Shown here: in pieces, positions 14,981 to 24,434 of the stretch
Layout: the number at the start of each line of letters is the position of its first letter
Position numbering within the stretch: the first letter of the stretch is position 1
Assembly: GCA_902475855.1 (NCBI GenBank)
Contig: CABSBF010000013.1
Span: forward strand, 1-49,457
Source: an uncultured Eubacteriales bacterium
GTDB lineage: Bacteria > Bacillota > Clostridia > Oscillospirales > Oscillospiraceae
Reading direction: 5' to 3'
Length of the DNA stretch: 49,457 nucleotides
Translations under genes and position numbers: made by a program
Notes under the pieces: model-generated
The model's input: the letters and a program-made list of their open reading frames with translations, nothing else
Told to the model about the DNA's origin: nothing
The model's database searches: none

Positions 14981-16414
14981 TTACGGCAGCATGTTCCACG
15001 GGAAGCCCCAGCCGCTTCTGTCATTTGATTCGGAGGCGTCCTCACTGCTCTGAGAAGGCTGCTGGACAGTTCCCTGTGTGGTATCCGTCGTCTGCGGCTT
15101 CTCGCTGAAGGTAATCGGGAGCTCTATCGTCTTGCCGGAACGGTAGACCGTCAGAGTCGCCTGATCTCCCGCACGGTAGGATTTAAGTGCTGCGGACAGT
15201 TCATCAATCGACTTGACCAGTGTATTATCTACAGCGGTGATGATATCATAGCGCTGCAAGCCGGCCTTTTCACCGCTGCCGTCCGCCTCAACAGAATTGA
15301 CCAGAACCCCCTGCGGGAAACCATAGTTTTCCGCATCAGTCGAGGAAACATTGCCGACGGTAACACCGATATAGGCACGGTTAGTCACTCTGCCGTTTGT
15401 GCGCAGATCATTGAGAATGGAAGTTACATCGTCGATTGGGATTGCAAAGCCGATTCCTTCGATGGTCGTGCCGGAATTGGTCGTGCCGGAATACTTCGCG
15501 GTGGTAATGCCAACGACGTTGCCGTTCATATCGAACAGCGGGCCGCCGGAGTTGCCGGAGTTGATTGCTGCATCAATCTGCATCATGTTGATGGGGCTGC
15601 CGTCGGTATTGATATAACGGTCGAGAGCACTGACATAGCCGACCGTCATGGTATTGGTCAGTTCACCCAGAGGATTACCGATGGCAGCGACCTCATCACC
15701 CACGCGCAAGCCGGAGGACTTGCCAAGCTGCACCGTTGTGAGATTCTCTGCTTCGATCTTGATCAGAGCAACATCGCTGTCCTCCTCATAGCCGATGACC
15801 TTCGCCTCGTAGCTTTCCCCACTGTTCATGGTAACGGTCAGCTTACTTGCGTTCTTGACAACATGGTAATTGGTCAGGATCTCGCCATCGGCAGAGATCA
15901 CGAAGCCGGTGCCGGAGCTGGCAGTCGAAGTGATCTGACCGAAGACGTTGGTCGTTGCCTGGTTGGAGATGCTGACAACGGCGGATACATTCTGTGCATA
16001 GATCTCGGCCGGTGTCAGCTGGGAAGAAGGATTCTTGGTCTGCACGACCTGTGTCGTCGGTTCACTTGGCGTAACGTTCTGGTTATCCGAGGGCTTTTGA
16101 TTCAGCGACGCATCATTTTTATACATCGTATGCATCACACCGCCGACGATTGCGCCTCCAGCGGCACTGCCGACCAGTGCGCAGCACAGCGCCACAACTG
16201 CAATCCGCAATCCCCAGCGCTTCTTCGGAGTCTTTTTCTGAGGCGGTGCGGAATGCTGCGGCTGAGTCTGATATGTGCCGTAGCTCTGCTGGTATTGATA
16301 TTGATATGGATTATATTGGGAAGTCTCCGGGGTGGAAGGCTGCTCGGGCTGTTTCTGCTCTGCCTGCGGCTGCTCCGAAGAGTCCGTGTTAAAGTTCTGA
16401 TAGTCTTCGTTCAT
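14981..16414 (-). CDS. htrA: HtrA/DegP-type membrane-anchored serine protease with PDZ domain
   Basis: 477 residues. A Gln/Pro/Tyr-rich cytoplasmic segment (1-65) precedes one membrane helix (about 69-94). The trypsin-like domain has catalytic His184 (TNYHVV), Asp214 (DSDVAL) and Ser289 (GNSGGPL). A C-terminal PDZ domain spans about 350-440, with RAYIGVTVG at its start. This is the usual Gram-positive HtrA layout for quality control of secreted proteins. GGAG precedes the ATG, and the gene is followed by its own terminator. Confidence 0.95.
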   Translation of the reverse strand: MNEDYQNFNTDSSEQPQAEQKQPEQPSTPETSQYNPYQYQYQQSYGTYQTQPQHSAPPQKKTPKKRWGLRIAVVALCCALVGSAAGGAIVGGVMHTMYKNDASLNQKPSDNQNVTPSEPTTQVVQTKNPSSQLTPAEIYAQNVSAVVSISNQATTNVFGQITSTASSGTGFVISADGEILTNYHVVKNASKLTVTMNSGESYEAKVIGYEEDSDVALIKIEAENLTTVQLGKSSGLRVGDEVAAIGNPLGELTNTMTVGYVSALDRYINTDGSPINMMQIDAAINSGNSGGPLFDMNGNVVGITTAKYSGTTNSGTTIEGIGFAIPIDDVTSILNDLRTNGRVTNRAYIGVTVGNVSSTDAENYGFPQGVLVNSVEADGSGEKAGLQRYDIITAVDNTLVKSIDELSAALKSYRAGDQATLTVYRSGKTIELPITFSEKPQTTDTTQGTVQQPSQSSEDASESNDRSGWGFPWNMLP

Positions 16415-16504
16415 GATGTTCCGCTCCTTTGCTTGCTTTTGATGGTTTTATCATAAAGTCGGGATGTTACCAAAGTATGACGTTCAGGAAAACGAATTAA
16501 AAAC

Positions 16505-16535
16505 AAACCGGACTGCAACAAACGCAGTCCGGTTT
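16505..16535 (-). terminator. Terminator of the CFI-box gene
   Basis: Perfect 12-bp stem AAACCGGACTGC (16505-16516) / GCAGTCCGGTTT (16524-16535). Read on the minus strand it follows the gene's stop within 10 nt and continues into TTTTTAATTCG. Confidence 0.85.
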
Positions 16536-16539
16536 GCTT

Positions 16540-17469
16540 TTAATGCAGATATCTTTCCTTCAGAGTGGATACCATATCCACATATCGTATGCAGCATTCC
16601 TCCGGGTGTTTTTCCTGAAGTGCCTGATAGCAGGGCTCCAGCCAGCGCTGACGAATCTCTCTGTAGCGTGCGTCGGAATCATCGCAGTATTCCAGGCAGC
16701 TCACAATTGCGGGGGCAATATCATAATACTCGCGGATGAGCATCTCTCCCTGCGGATGCGCGCGCAGCCAGCCGTCACGGAACGCACGGAAGGCCGTCAG
16801 CTCGGCGCAGTCGTCCAGCTTGCCCTCGTGCAGACAGGTCGCCGTGGTGATAAAGCAGAACCTGAACTTCTTGAAGCCGCCGACCAGTGTATCATAGTCG
16901 CCGGGCTTCCAGTCCTCCTTGGGATAACGCTCACGCCATGCAGCGTGGAGCGTCCTGCTGAAGGGCTCTGCCACACTGAGCTTCAGCTTGCGCATACATG
17001 TTGTAAGGAAAATTGCCAACACGACCTTGGTTTCAAAAAACACTTCGTTGCGGCGGCTCTTCTTCTCCCAGCGCGGGTCGTGCTCCATATGTGCCGCAAT
17101 ATCTTCCATCAGATCGTCGCAGACTCCTTGCAGCATCTCGCGGCGTGCCGGCTCCTTCTCCGGTGTGCAAGCCTCCAGCCGCTCGAAAACTGCACGGTTT
17201 TCCGTTTCATAGGCTTCAAAGGCGGGGAAAAACTCCTGTTTACTCAGTCTTTTATAGTAATCCGGATAATTCAGAGCAGCCGCCGCCAGCTTTTCCCGCA
17301 GGTACTGCATATCCTCCGCGGAGCATTCCAAGCACTCTGCGGACGGTGCGAGAAGAACCTCCGTGCGCATTCGCTGGCCACAGTACAGGCAGGAGAATTC
17401 CTCCAGCTCAGCCGGGATCTCCAGCGGCTTACCGCAATGCGGACAATTTCCTCTGATCATTTCAGACAT
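16540..17469 (-). CDS. Zinc-ribbon protein with C-terminal CFI-box-like domain
   Basis: 309 residues from ATG 17469 (GGAG 8 nt upstream; the longer frame adds an unlikely N terminus). The start carries a double-cysteine zinc ribbon, CPHCGK and CLYCGQ. The middle is helical and charged. The C-terminal part has CFITTATC, GKLDDCAEL, FRD and EYYDIAPAIV, a motif set I recognise from uncharacterised bacterial proteins with a CFI box. The function is unknown. It is divergent from the eut operon and shares a 130-bp intergenic region with it; whether the two are related is not shown by sequence. Confidence 0.75.
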   Translation of the reverse strand: MSEMIRGNCPHCGKPLEIPAELEEFSCLYCGQRMRTEVLLAPSAECLECSAEDMQYLREKLAAAALNYPDYYKRLSKQEFFPAFEAYETENRAVFERLEACTPEKEPARREMLQGVCDDLMEDIAAHMEHDPRWEKKSRRNEVFFETKVVLAIFLTTCMRKLKLSVAEPFSRTLHAAWRERYPKEDWKPGDYDTLVGGFKKFRFCFITTATCLHEGKLDDCAELTAFRAFRDGWLRAHPQGEMLIREYYDIAPAIVSCLEYCDDSDARYREIRQRWLEPCYQALQEKHPEECCIRYVDMVSTLKERYLH

Positions 17470-17491
17470 AACCACCACTCCTTTTGCGTTT

Positions 17492-17520
17492 ATTCTTCCA
17501 CATTTTTCGCCGTGTGTCAA
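17492..17520 (-). promoter_or_regulatory. Promoter of the CFI-box gene
   Basis: Minus strand: -35 TTGACA (17515-17520), 17-nt spacer, -10 AAGAAT (17492-17497). It is the better of the two promoters in the divergent region. Confidence 0.55.
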
Positions 17521-17548
17521 CCGTGAGCAGCCAACTTTTTTTCTAACG

Positions 17549-17579
17549 TTCACATTTTTTCGCACACGCAGGAAATACT
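17549..17579 (+). promoter_or_regulatory. Possible weak promoter of the eut operon
   Basis: TTCACA (17549-17554), a 19-nt spacer and AATACT (17574-17579) are the best match I can find before eutG. If used, transcription would begin about 15 nt before the ATG. The poor -35 and long spacer fit a promoter that needs an activator. I see no dual-hairpin EutV antiterminator target. Confidence 0.3.
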
Positions 17580-17599
17580 AGGTGAGAAAAGAGGCGACA

Positions 17600-18652
17600 A
17601 TGATGGATACCTTCGTTTGCAGCACCCGACTCTGCTTTGGGGAAAACGCACTACTCTCCCTACAAACACTCGGCGCGCGCCGCGTTCTTCTGGTTACGGA
17701 TCCGTTTTTTGCAAAAAACGGTACGGCACAGCGCATCTGTGCGCTGCTTCCCGGCGCGGAAGCGGAGATTTTCGATGCCATCGGCGGCGAGCCCACACTT
17801 GAAATGGTCGCGCTGGGCGTCGGCCGACTACAGGCTTTTCAGCCGGATACCATCATCGCGCTGGGCGGCGGCTCAGCCATCGACTGTGCCAAGGGGATCC
17901 TCTCCCTCTCACAGTCCGGTGCTCGGCTGATCGCCATTCCTACGACCTCCGGCACCGGTTCTGAAGTGACATCCTTTTCTATTCTGACACATGACGGCGT
18001 CAAGCACCCGCTGATTGACGATGCACTTCGCCCGCAGCTCGCCATTTTGGACGATTCACTTCTCTGCAAACTTCCCAAGAGCCTGATAGCAGATGCCGGC
18101 ATGGATGTTCTCACCCACTGTCTGGAGGCGATTGCCTCCAAGCACGCCACCGCTTTTACCACTGCACTGGCCACGGCTGCCTTCCGCTCGACATTGGAGT
18201 TTCTCCCGGCATCGTATGACGGCAACCTCTCTGTGCGCGGCACCATCCACGAAGCTGCGGCCATGGCAGGAGTTGCCTTTGACAACGCCGGACTCGGCGT
18301 ATGTCATGCGCTTTCGCACGCACTGGGTGGCGCGTTTCACCTGCCGCACGGGCGGCTGAACGCCATTTTGCTTCCATCCGTGCTTCGCTTCAACGCTTCC
18401 GCTGCGCCGTATTCCCTTCTTGCCGCACACTGCGCTCTGAGCGGTACAAATGGACTGATCTTTGCCATACAACGCTTGCGCCGCCGACTGGCACTCCCGG
18501 AATCCCTCTGCGCAGCCGGGCTGAACCGCAGCGAGGTACTGCGGCAATCGGATGCGCTCTGTGCCGCCGCGCTGGAAGACCCTTGCCTTGCAGCAAACCC
18601 GCGTCCCGTCACGGCAGACGACCTGCACCGGCTTCTGGAGGCAGCGCTGTGA
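17600..18652 (+). CDS. eutG: Iron-containing alcohol dehydrogenase EutG
   Basis: 350 residues, a group III iron alcohol dehydrogenase reducing acetaldehyde to ethanol to recycle NADH inside the eut pathway. GGGSAIDCAKG binds the nucleotide, PTTSGTGSEVT is the family signature, and the metal ligands lie in ADAGMDVLTHCLEA and CHALSHALGGAFHLPHG. ATG 17600 follows GAGG; a GTG at 17582 is a weaker alternative. No targeting helix is seen at the N terminus. The stop overlaps the GTG start of eutA. Confidence 0.9.
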   Translation: MMDTFVCSTRLCFGENALLSLQTLGARRVLLVTDPFFAKNGTAQRICALLPGAEAEIFDAIGGEPTLEMVALGVGRLQAFQPDTIIALGGGSAIDCAKGILSLSQSGARLIAIPTTSGTGSEVTSFSILTHDGVKHPLIDDALRPQLAILDDSLLCKLPKSLIADAGMDVLTHCLEAIASKHATAFTTALATAAFRSTLEFLPASYDGNLSVRGTIHEAAAMAGVAFDNAGLGVCHALSHALGGAFHLPHGRLNAILLPSVLRFNASAAPYSLLAAHCALSGTNGLIFAIQRLRRRLALPESLCAAGLNRSEVLRQSDALCAAALEDPCLAANPRPVTADDLHRLLEAAL

Positions 18653-20043
18653 GCGCCATACTCTCCGTCGGCATCGACATCGGCACCACCACAACGCAGC
18701 TCATCTTCTCCCGCCTTACCATTCAAAACAGGGGGAGCGCATTCGGCGTGCCGGAGTTTGCCATCACGGAAAAAGAAATTCTCTACCGCAGCAGGATTCA
18801 CTTCACTCCTCTGCTGTCAGACACGGTGATCGACGCAGAGGGCGTGCGCAAGATCATTGACGAGGAATACGCCGCATCCGGCATTTCCAAGTCGGACATT
18901 CGCACCGGTGCAATCATCATCACCGGTGAAACCGCACGCAAAGAAAACGCCCGCGACGTTCTGAATGCACTTTCCGGCTATGCCGGGGACTTCGTCGTGG
19001 CCACCGCGGGGCCTGCATTGGAGAGTGCGCTGGCCGGAAAGGGTTCCGGCAGTCAGGACTATTCCCGCGAGCATAACTGCGCCGTTCTGAACCTCGACAT
19101 TGGCGGCGGAACGACAAATCTTGCGCTGTTTGACTGTGGAACGCTGGTGGATACCGGCTGCCTGAACGTCGGCGGAAGGCTGATAAAACTTGACAAGTCC
19201 GGGCGCATCAGCTATGTCTCCCCAGTGCTGCGGCCGTTTTTTTCGTTCTCTGTCGGCGAGCCACCCCCAATCGGCACACTGGAAAAAGTGACCGCGCTTC
19301 TCGTGCGGATTCTGGAGGAGGCCGTCGGCCTGCGCGAAAAAAGCCCTGAGCTGGCGCATTTCGTCACGGACAAACTGCCCCGGCTCACAGCTCCGCCAAT
19401 TCTCTCCTTCTCCGGTGGCGTTGCCGATCTGATTGCGTGCTCTCCTGCGGATCCCCTTTGTTACGGAGACCTGGGCGTGATCCTCGGCCGCGCTATCGCC
19501 GCCTCTCCGCTGGGCAGCGGGCGCTGCCTCCGTGCGAGGGAAACCATCCGCGCCACCGTAATCGGTGCAGGCAGTCATACAACGGAGCTGTCCGGCAGCA
19601 CGATCTTATACGAGCGCGTGCAATTCCCGCTGAAAAATCTCCCCGTCGCTGCGCTCGCCCCTGAGGAGGAAGCACTTCCCGCCGCTGCACTCAGTGAGAT
19701 CATCCGGCAGCGCATGGCAATCTTTTCTCCGGACGGAACGCCCGTTTCCGGCGTTCTCGCCCTGCACGGGCGATCGAATATTAAATTCTCGGAATTATGC
19801 AGACTTGCCGACGGAATTGCCCTTGGTCTGCGTTCCCAGGCGGATGCGGGGCTGCCGCTCATTGTCGCAGCCGTGGCAGATATGGGCAAGGCACTTGGGC
19901 AGGCCGTCGGAACACTGCTGCCGGACGTTCCGCTCATCAGTCTGGACGGCGTGCACCTCTCGGAAGGCGCCTATCTTGATATTGGCGCGCCGGTCGCAGG
20001 CGGCCAGGTTTTGCCTGTCGTCATCAAAACGCTGATACTGTAA
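18649..20043 (+). CDS. eutA: Ethanolamine ammonia-lyase reactivase EutA
   Basis: 464 residues from GTG 18649, overlapping the eutG stop (GTGA). It has the actin-like ATPase motifs IDIGTTTTQLIF (about residues 9-20) and LDIGGGTTNLALFD, typical of EutA. In the known system it exchanges damaged cobalamin for adenosylcobalamin in EutBC using ATP. The open frame extends upstream through eutG, but that part is out-of-frame shadow sequence. Confidence 0.94.
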   Translation: MSAILSVGIDIGTTTTQLIFSRLTIQNRGSAFGVPEFAITEKEILYRSRIHFTPLLSDTVIDAEGVRKIIDEEYAASGISKSDIRTGAIIITGETARKENARDVLNALSGYAGDFVVATAGPALESALAGKGSGSQDYSREHNCAVLNLDIGGGTTNLALFDCGTLVDTGCLNVGGRLIKLDKSGRISYVSPVLRPFFSFSVGEPPPIGTLEKVTALLVRILEEAVGLREKSPELAHFVTDKLPRLTAPPILSFSGGVADLIACSPADPLCYGDLGVILGRAIAASPLGSGRCLRARETIRATVIGAGSHTTELSGSTILYERVQFPLKNLPVAALAPEEEALPAAALSEIIRQRMAIFSPDGTPVSGVLALHGRSNIKFSELCRLADGIALGLRSQADAGLPLIVAAVADMGKALGQAVGTLLPDVPLISLDGVHLSEGAYLDIGAPVAGGQVLPVVIKTLIL

Positions 20044-20055
20044 AGGAGGAATCCC

Positions 20056-21417
20056 ATGAAGCTGAAAACGCTGCTTTTTGGAAAAGCCTATGAATTTCAC
20101 GACATCAAGGATGTGCTGGCCAAGGCAAACGAAGAAAAGTCCGGCGACCGGCTGGCCGGTATCGCCGCAGAAAGCGCTGAGGAACGCGTCGCTGCAAAGA
20201 TCGTTCTGTCTGAAGTGCTTTTATCCGAGCTACGGGAGCATCCCGTCGTTCCCTATGAGCAAGACGAGGTCACGCGCATCATTCAGGACGATCTGAATGA
20301 GCGCATTTATGACGAGATCAAGGGTTGGACTGTATCACAGCTCCGCGAATGGCTGCTCGACGAAAATACAACCTGTGCGCAAATACGCCGTGTTTCCCGC
20401 GGCCTGACAAGTGAAATGGTTGCCGCCGTCTGCAAACTTATGAGCAATCTCGATCTTATCACCGCCGCGAAAAAGATCACTGTCACCGCCCACTGCAACA
20501 CGACTATCGGTCTTCCGGGAACGCTCTCCTGCCGCTTGCAGCCGAACCATCCGACGGACGACATCGACGGCATCACTGCCTCTCTGGTTGAGGGGCTCAG
20601 CTACGGTGCTGGCGACGCAGTGCTCGGTCTGAATCCCGCAGGTGACAGTGCCGAAACCGTCAGGCGCGTGCTCACGCGCTTTGAAGAGATCAAGCAGAAG
20701 CATTCCATTCCTACGCAGATCTGTGTATTGGCGCACGTGACCACCCAGATGCGAGCAATCGAAGCGGGCGCTCCCGCGGACCTCATTTTTCAGTCCATTG
20801 CAGGCTCCCAAAAGGGCAACGAGGCCTTCGGCTTTTCCGGTGAAACGCTTGCAAGCGCAAAGCAGCTCGCACTTGCGCAGGGTACTGCTGAAGGGCCAAA
20901 CGTCATGTACTTTGAAACCGGTCAGGGTTCCGAGCTCTCCAGCGAGGCGCATCACGGCGCGGATCAGGTAACGATGGAGGCACGCTGCTACGGCTTCGCC
21001 CGCCGTTTTCAGCCGTTTCTTGTCAACACGGTAGTCGGCTTCATCGGTCCGGAATATCTCTATGACGCGCGTCAGGTCATCCGCGCCGGTCTGGAGGATC
21101 ACTTCATGGGCAAGCTGACAGGCATTCCCATGGGCTGCGACGCCTGCTATACCAATCATATGAAGGCCGATCAGAACGACATTGAGAATCTCTCCGTTCT
21201 TCTGACCGCAGCAGGCTGCAACTATTTCATGGGCATCCCGCACGGCGACGACGTGATGCTCAACTATCAGACCACGGGCTTCCACGAAACGGCAACGCTG
21301 CGCGAACTGTTTGGTCTGACAGCAATTCCGCCCTTCCAGCATTGGCTGGAAAAGATGGGCTTTGTGGAAAACGGAAAGCTGACAAAGAAGGCCGGCGACG
21401 GCTCGGCACTGCTGTAA
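20056..21417 (+). CDS. eutB: Ethanolamine ammonia-lyase large subunit EutB
   Basis: 453-residue TIM-barrel catalytic subunit that splits ethanolamine to acetaldehyde and ammonia with adenosylcobalamin. Family landmarks are SRGLTSEMVAAVCKLMSNLD, GLPGTLSCRLQPNHPTDD, FETGQGSELSSEAHHGADQ and GCDACYTNHMKADQND. The length matches the family. AAGGAGG lies 8 nt before the ATG, 12 nt after eutA. Confidence 0.98.
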   Translation: MKLKTLLFGKAYEFHDIKDVLAKANEEKSGDRLAGIAAESAEERVAAKIVLSEVLLSELREHPVVPYEQDEVTRIIQDDLNERIYDEIKGWTVSQLREWLLDENTTCAQIRRVSRGLTSEMVAAVCKLMSNLDLITAAKKITVTAHCNTTIGLPGTLSCRLQPNHPTDDIDGITASLVEGLSYGAGDAVLGLNPAGDSAETVRRVLTRFEEIKQKHSIPTQICVLAHVTTQMRAIEAGAPADLIFQSIAGSQKGNEAFGFSGETLASAKQLALAQGTAEGPNVMYFETGQGSELSSEAHHGADQVTMEARCYGFARRFQPFLVNTVVGFIGPEYLYDARQVIRAGLEDHFMGKLTGIPMGCDACYTNHMKADQNDIENLSVLLTAAGCNYFMGIPHGDDVMLNYQTTGFHETATLRELFGLTAIPPFQHWLEKMGFVENGKLTKKAGDGSALL

Positions 21418-21427
21418 GGAGGCCGGA

Positions 21428-22315
21428 ATGAACAAGGAAGAACTGAGAACCATTGTGGCGCAGATGCTCCGTGAAATGGACACGAGCCGCCCGGAACCGG
21501 CAGTCAAAGCCAGCGAATACAAGCCCGAACAGCCGGAAGGGGACACCGGCATACTGCCGGACATCACTGCCGTTGATCTGCGGCAGCAGTACCTCGTCGA
21601 GCAGCCGCATGACGGCCGCGCATTTCTTGCGCTAAAAGCCAAAACGCCCGCGCGCATCGGGCTCGGCCGTGCGGGTACGCGCTATAAAACCGCAACTCTG
21701 CTGCGCTTTCGCGCTGATCACGCCGCCGCGCAGGACAGCGTGTTTTCTCTTGTGGATGAGGCCTTCTGTCGCGACAACAATCTGATCTTCGTCAAAACCG
21801 AATGCCGCGACAAAGACGAATATCTGACACGGCCCGACCTTGGCCGCCGCTTTGACGCCGAAAATCAGGAGATCATCCAAAAGCACTGCAAGGGACAGCG
21901 TGTGCTGCTGCTGATCGGAGACGGGCTGTCCTCCGCGGCGATCGAGGCAAATGCTCTTGATTGCGCCGCTGCCATCCGTCAGGGACTGAAAAGCCATGGG
22001 ATTGAAACCGGTCCGTCGCTGTTCATCCAGTTCTGCCGTGTAGGTGCCTCTGATCACATTGGTGACCTGACCGGCTGCGAGCTGGTATGCCTGCTTGTGG
22101 GAGAGCGACCCGGCCTCGTGACAAACGAGTCCATGTCCGCCTATCTCACCTACAAGCCGCACCGCGGCATTTCCGAATCCAAACGGACAGTCGTATCGAA
22201 CATTCACCGGCAGGGCGTTCCGGCAGTCGAAGCAGGCGCGCACATTGCCTCGCTCATCGACCGGATCCTCAAGCAGAAGGCCTCCGGCATCGACCTTGCG
22301 GAGGCGGCGACATGA
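21428..22315 (+). CDS. eutC: Ethanolamine ammonia-lyase small subunit EutC
   Basis: 295 residues. It supplies the cobalamin-binding half of the lyase, with RIGLGRAGTRYKT, LLIGDGLSSAAIEAN and VGERPGLVTNESMSAYLTY as family signatures. The first about 18 residues (EELRTIVAQMLREM) form a short amphipathic helix followed by a Pro-rich linker. This matches the encapsulation-peptide pattern that sends cargo into the microcompartment. Its stop overlaps the eutL start by 4 bp. Confidence 0.97.
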   Translation: MNKEELRTIVAQMLREMDTSRPEPAVKASEYKPEQPEGDTGILPDITAVDLRQQYLVEQPHDGRAFLALKAKTPARIGLGRAGTRYKTATLLRFRADHAAAQDSVFSLVDEAFCRDNNLIFVKTECRDKDEYLTRPDLGRRFDAENQEIIQKHCKGQRVLLLIGDGLSSAAIEANALDCAAAIRQGLKSHGIETGPSLFIQFCRVGASDHIGDLTGCELVCLLVGERPGLVTNESMSAYLTYKPHRGISESKRTVVSNIHRQGVPAVEAGAHIASLIDRILKQKASGIDLAEAAT

Positions 22316-22983
22316 CAGGTGATCGGATCCCCGTTAAAATTCTCAGCACGCGCCTGATTCCGAACGTCAGCCCGGCACTTCGCCGCGCACTGGGGCTGAG
22401 CGACCGCCACCGCGCCATTGCAATCATTTCAACGGATTGTGACGACGCAACCTATATTGCGCTGGACGAGGCGACCAAGGCCGCCAACGCGGACGTGGTC
22501 TACGCGCGCAGCCTGTACGCAGGCGCAGCGAATGCAACAACAAGGCTGGCCGGCGAGGTCATCGGAATTCTCGGCGGCGAGAACCCCTCCGACGTTCTGA
22601 GCGCCATGCAGAGCGCTATTCGCTTTTTGCAAAGCGGCATCGGCTTCCGCGCCGCAAACGACGCGGGCGACATCGTGTATCTTGCCCACTGCGTGGCAAG
22701 CTGCGGCAGCTACCTTGCGCGGCTCGCGCACGTCCCGGCCGGGCAGGCGCTTGCCTACCTGATCGCGCCGCCCGTGGAGGCCGTTGTTGCGCTGGATGCA
22801 GCCTTGAAGATTTCGGACGTAGAGCTGACGGAGTTTTTCGCCCCGCCAAGCGAAACCAACTTTGCCGGCGGACTTCTGACCGGTACGCAGTCGGCCTGCC
22901 AGGCCGCCTGTGATGCCTTTGCGCAGGCAGTGCACGCCGTCGCACAGGCCCCCATTGAAACAGGAGGAAGCTATGGAACTTGA
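22312..22983 (+). CDS. eutL: Microcompartment shell protein EutL
   Basis: 223-residue tandem-BMC shell protein that forms trimers with a gateable pore in known systems. The start region KILSTRLIPNVSPALRRALGL and the segments DEATKAANADVVYARSLYAGA and GGENPSDVLSAMQSAI are typical of EutL. It is coupled to eutC by ATGA and overlaps eutE by 11 bp. Confidence 0.96.
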   Translation: MTGDRIPVKILSTRLIPNVSPALRRALGLSDRHRAIAIISTDCDDATYIALDEATKAANADVVYARSLYAGAANATTRLAGEVIGILGGENPSDVLSAMQSAIRFLQSGIGFRAANDAGDIVYLAHCVASCGSYLARLAHVPAGQALAYLIAPPVEAVVALDAALKISDVELTEFFAPPSETNFAGGLLTGTQSACQAACDAFAQAVHAVAQAPIETGGSYGT

Positions 22984-24418
22984 TCGTGATCTTCTCTCCC
23001 GCCAGCAGACGCGCCGCCTGATTGAGAATGCGGCACGCGCGTGGGAGGAACTGAAGCACTTTGATCAGCGGAAAATTGACCGAGTCGTCGCCGCTGTCGC
23101 CAAGGCAGGCGAAGAAAACGCCGCATTACTCGCGCGCATGGCCTGCGAAGAAACCGGTTTTGGCAATATCGAGGATAAAACAACCAAAAATTGCTTTGCC
23201 TCTCGGCGCGTATTTGAGGCCATCCGGGATATGAAGACCATTGGGATTCTGCGAGAGGACAGGGAAAAATGCATCTGGGATGTCGGTGTATCCGTCGGTG
23301 TGATTGCAGGTATCGTTCCCTCGACCAATCCGACCTCTACGGTGATCTACAAGGCGTTGATTGCCCTCAAAGCAGGAAGTCCCATTGTGTTCTCGCCGCA
23401 TCCCAATGCGGTGAAATGCACGCTTAAGGCCGCCGAGGTGGTCGCACAGGCGGCATATGCTGCGGGCTGTCCGGAAGGCGCGGTCGGCTGCATCTCCCTG
23501 CCCACAATGGACGCCGTCAACGAACTGATGCACCACGAGCAGACGAAGCTCATTCTCGCAACGGGCGGCGGAGCCATGGTACACGCAGCCTACTCTTCCG
23601 GCAAGCCTGCCATCGGTGTGGGCGCAGGCAACGGCCCTGCCTATATTCACAAGTCAGCCGACATTCCCAAGGCCGTTTCGGACATCATTCGCTCCAAAAC
23701 CTTCGACAACGGCACAGTCTGTGCCTCGGAACAGAGCGTCATTCTGGAAAAATGCTGTGCCGACCGTGTCTGCGAGGAATTTCGCGCCCGCGGCTGTTAT
23801 TTTCTCAATGCTGAAGAAGCGGCCAAGGTCGCGAAGCTCCTGCTGCGTCCGAACGGCACGATCAATCCGAAGGTTGTCGGCAAGACCGCGCACGAGGTCG
23901 CCGTACTCGCCGGGCTGACCGGCATTCCGGAATCCACGCCTGTCCTGATTGCGCGCGAAACGGAGGCTGGCCCCACGCGACCCTATTCCCGCGAAAAACT
24001 CTGTCCCATTCTTGCATTCTTTATTGAGGAAGACGAGCACACCATTCTCAAGCGCGTCTGCGAGGTGCTCTACGGTGAGGGCGTGGGTCACACATTTGCC
24101 ATTCATGCGCAGGACGAGGCCGTCATCCGCCGCTTTGCATTGGAGGTTCCCGTTTCCCGTTTTCTGGTCAACACACCGGCTTCTCTGGGCGGGATTGGCG
24201 CAAGCACCAACCTCTTTCCTGCCCTGACGCTCGGCTGCGGTGCGGTCGGCGGCAGTTCCTCTTCCAACAACATCGGCCCCATGGATCTGATCAATCTCCG
24301 CCGCGTCGCGTGGGGTGTGCGTGAAACGGAGAAAAACGGGCAAACTAAGCCCGACACTCCGCTGGATCCTGCGTTTCTCGACGCACTGACGGAGCAAATT
24401 CTGAAAAAACTACTGTAA
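22973..24418 (+). CDS. eutE: CoA-acylating acetaldehyde dehydrogenase EutE
   Basis: 481 residues from ATG 22973, which has AGGAGG 5 nt upstream within the end of eutL. It converts acetaldehyde + CoA + NAD+ to acetyl-CoA. Signatures include PSTNPTSTVIYKALIALK, ATGGGAMVHAAYSSGKP and FDNGTVCASEQSV with the catalytic cysteine. The C-terminal half carries TPASLGGIGASTNLFPALTLG. Unlike some homologues it has no obvious N-terminal targeting extension before the catalytic fold. Confidence 0.96.
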   Translation: MELDRDLLSRQQTRRLIENAARAWEELKHFDQRKIDRVVAAVAKAGEENAALLARMACEETGFGNIEDKTTKNCFASRRVFEAIRDMKTIGILREDREKCIWDVGVSVGVIAGIVPSTNPTSTVIYKALIALKAGSPIVFSPHPNAVKCTLKAAEVVAQAAYAAGCPEGAVGCISLPTMDAVNELMHHEQTKLILATGGGAMVHAAYSSGKPAIGVGAGNGPAYIHKSADIPKAVSDIIRSKTFDNGTVCASEQSVILEKCCADRVCEEFRARGCYFLNAEEAAKVAKLLLRPNGTINPKVVGKTAHEVAVLAGLTGIPESTPVLIARETEAGPTRPYSREKLCPILAFFIEEDEHTILKRVCEVLYGEGVGHTFAIHAQDEAVIRRFALEVPVSRFLVNTPASLGGIGASTNLFPALTLGCGAVGGSSSSNNIGPMDLINLRRVAWGVRETEKNGQTKPDTPLDPAFLDALTEQILKKLL

Positions 24419-24434
24419 ATCGGAGGAAAAAGCA

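Noticed and set aside
17470..17599. Cobalamin riboswitch or EutV antiterminator target before the eut operon
   Set aside because: The intergenic region is only about 130 bp and no B12-box or paired AxxGxA-type hairpins can be seen.
20335..21657. 440-codon open frame on the minus strand
   Set aside because: Antisense to eutB; no domain content.
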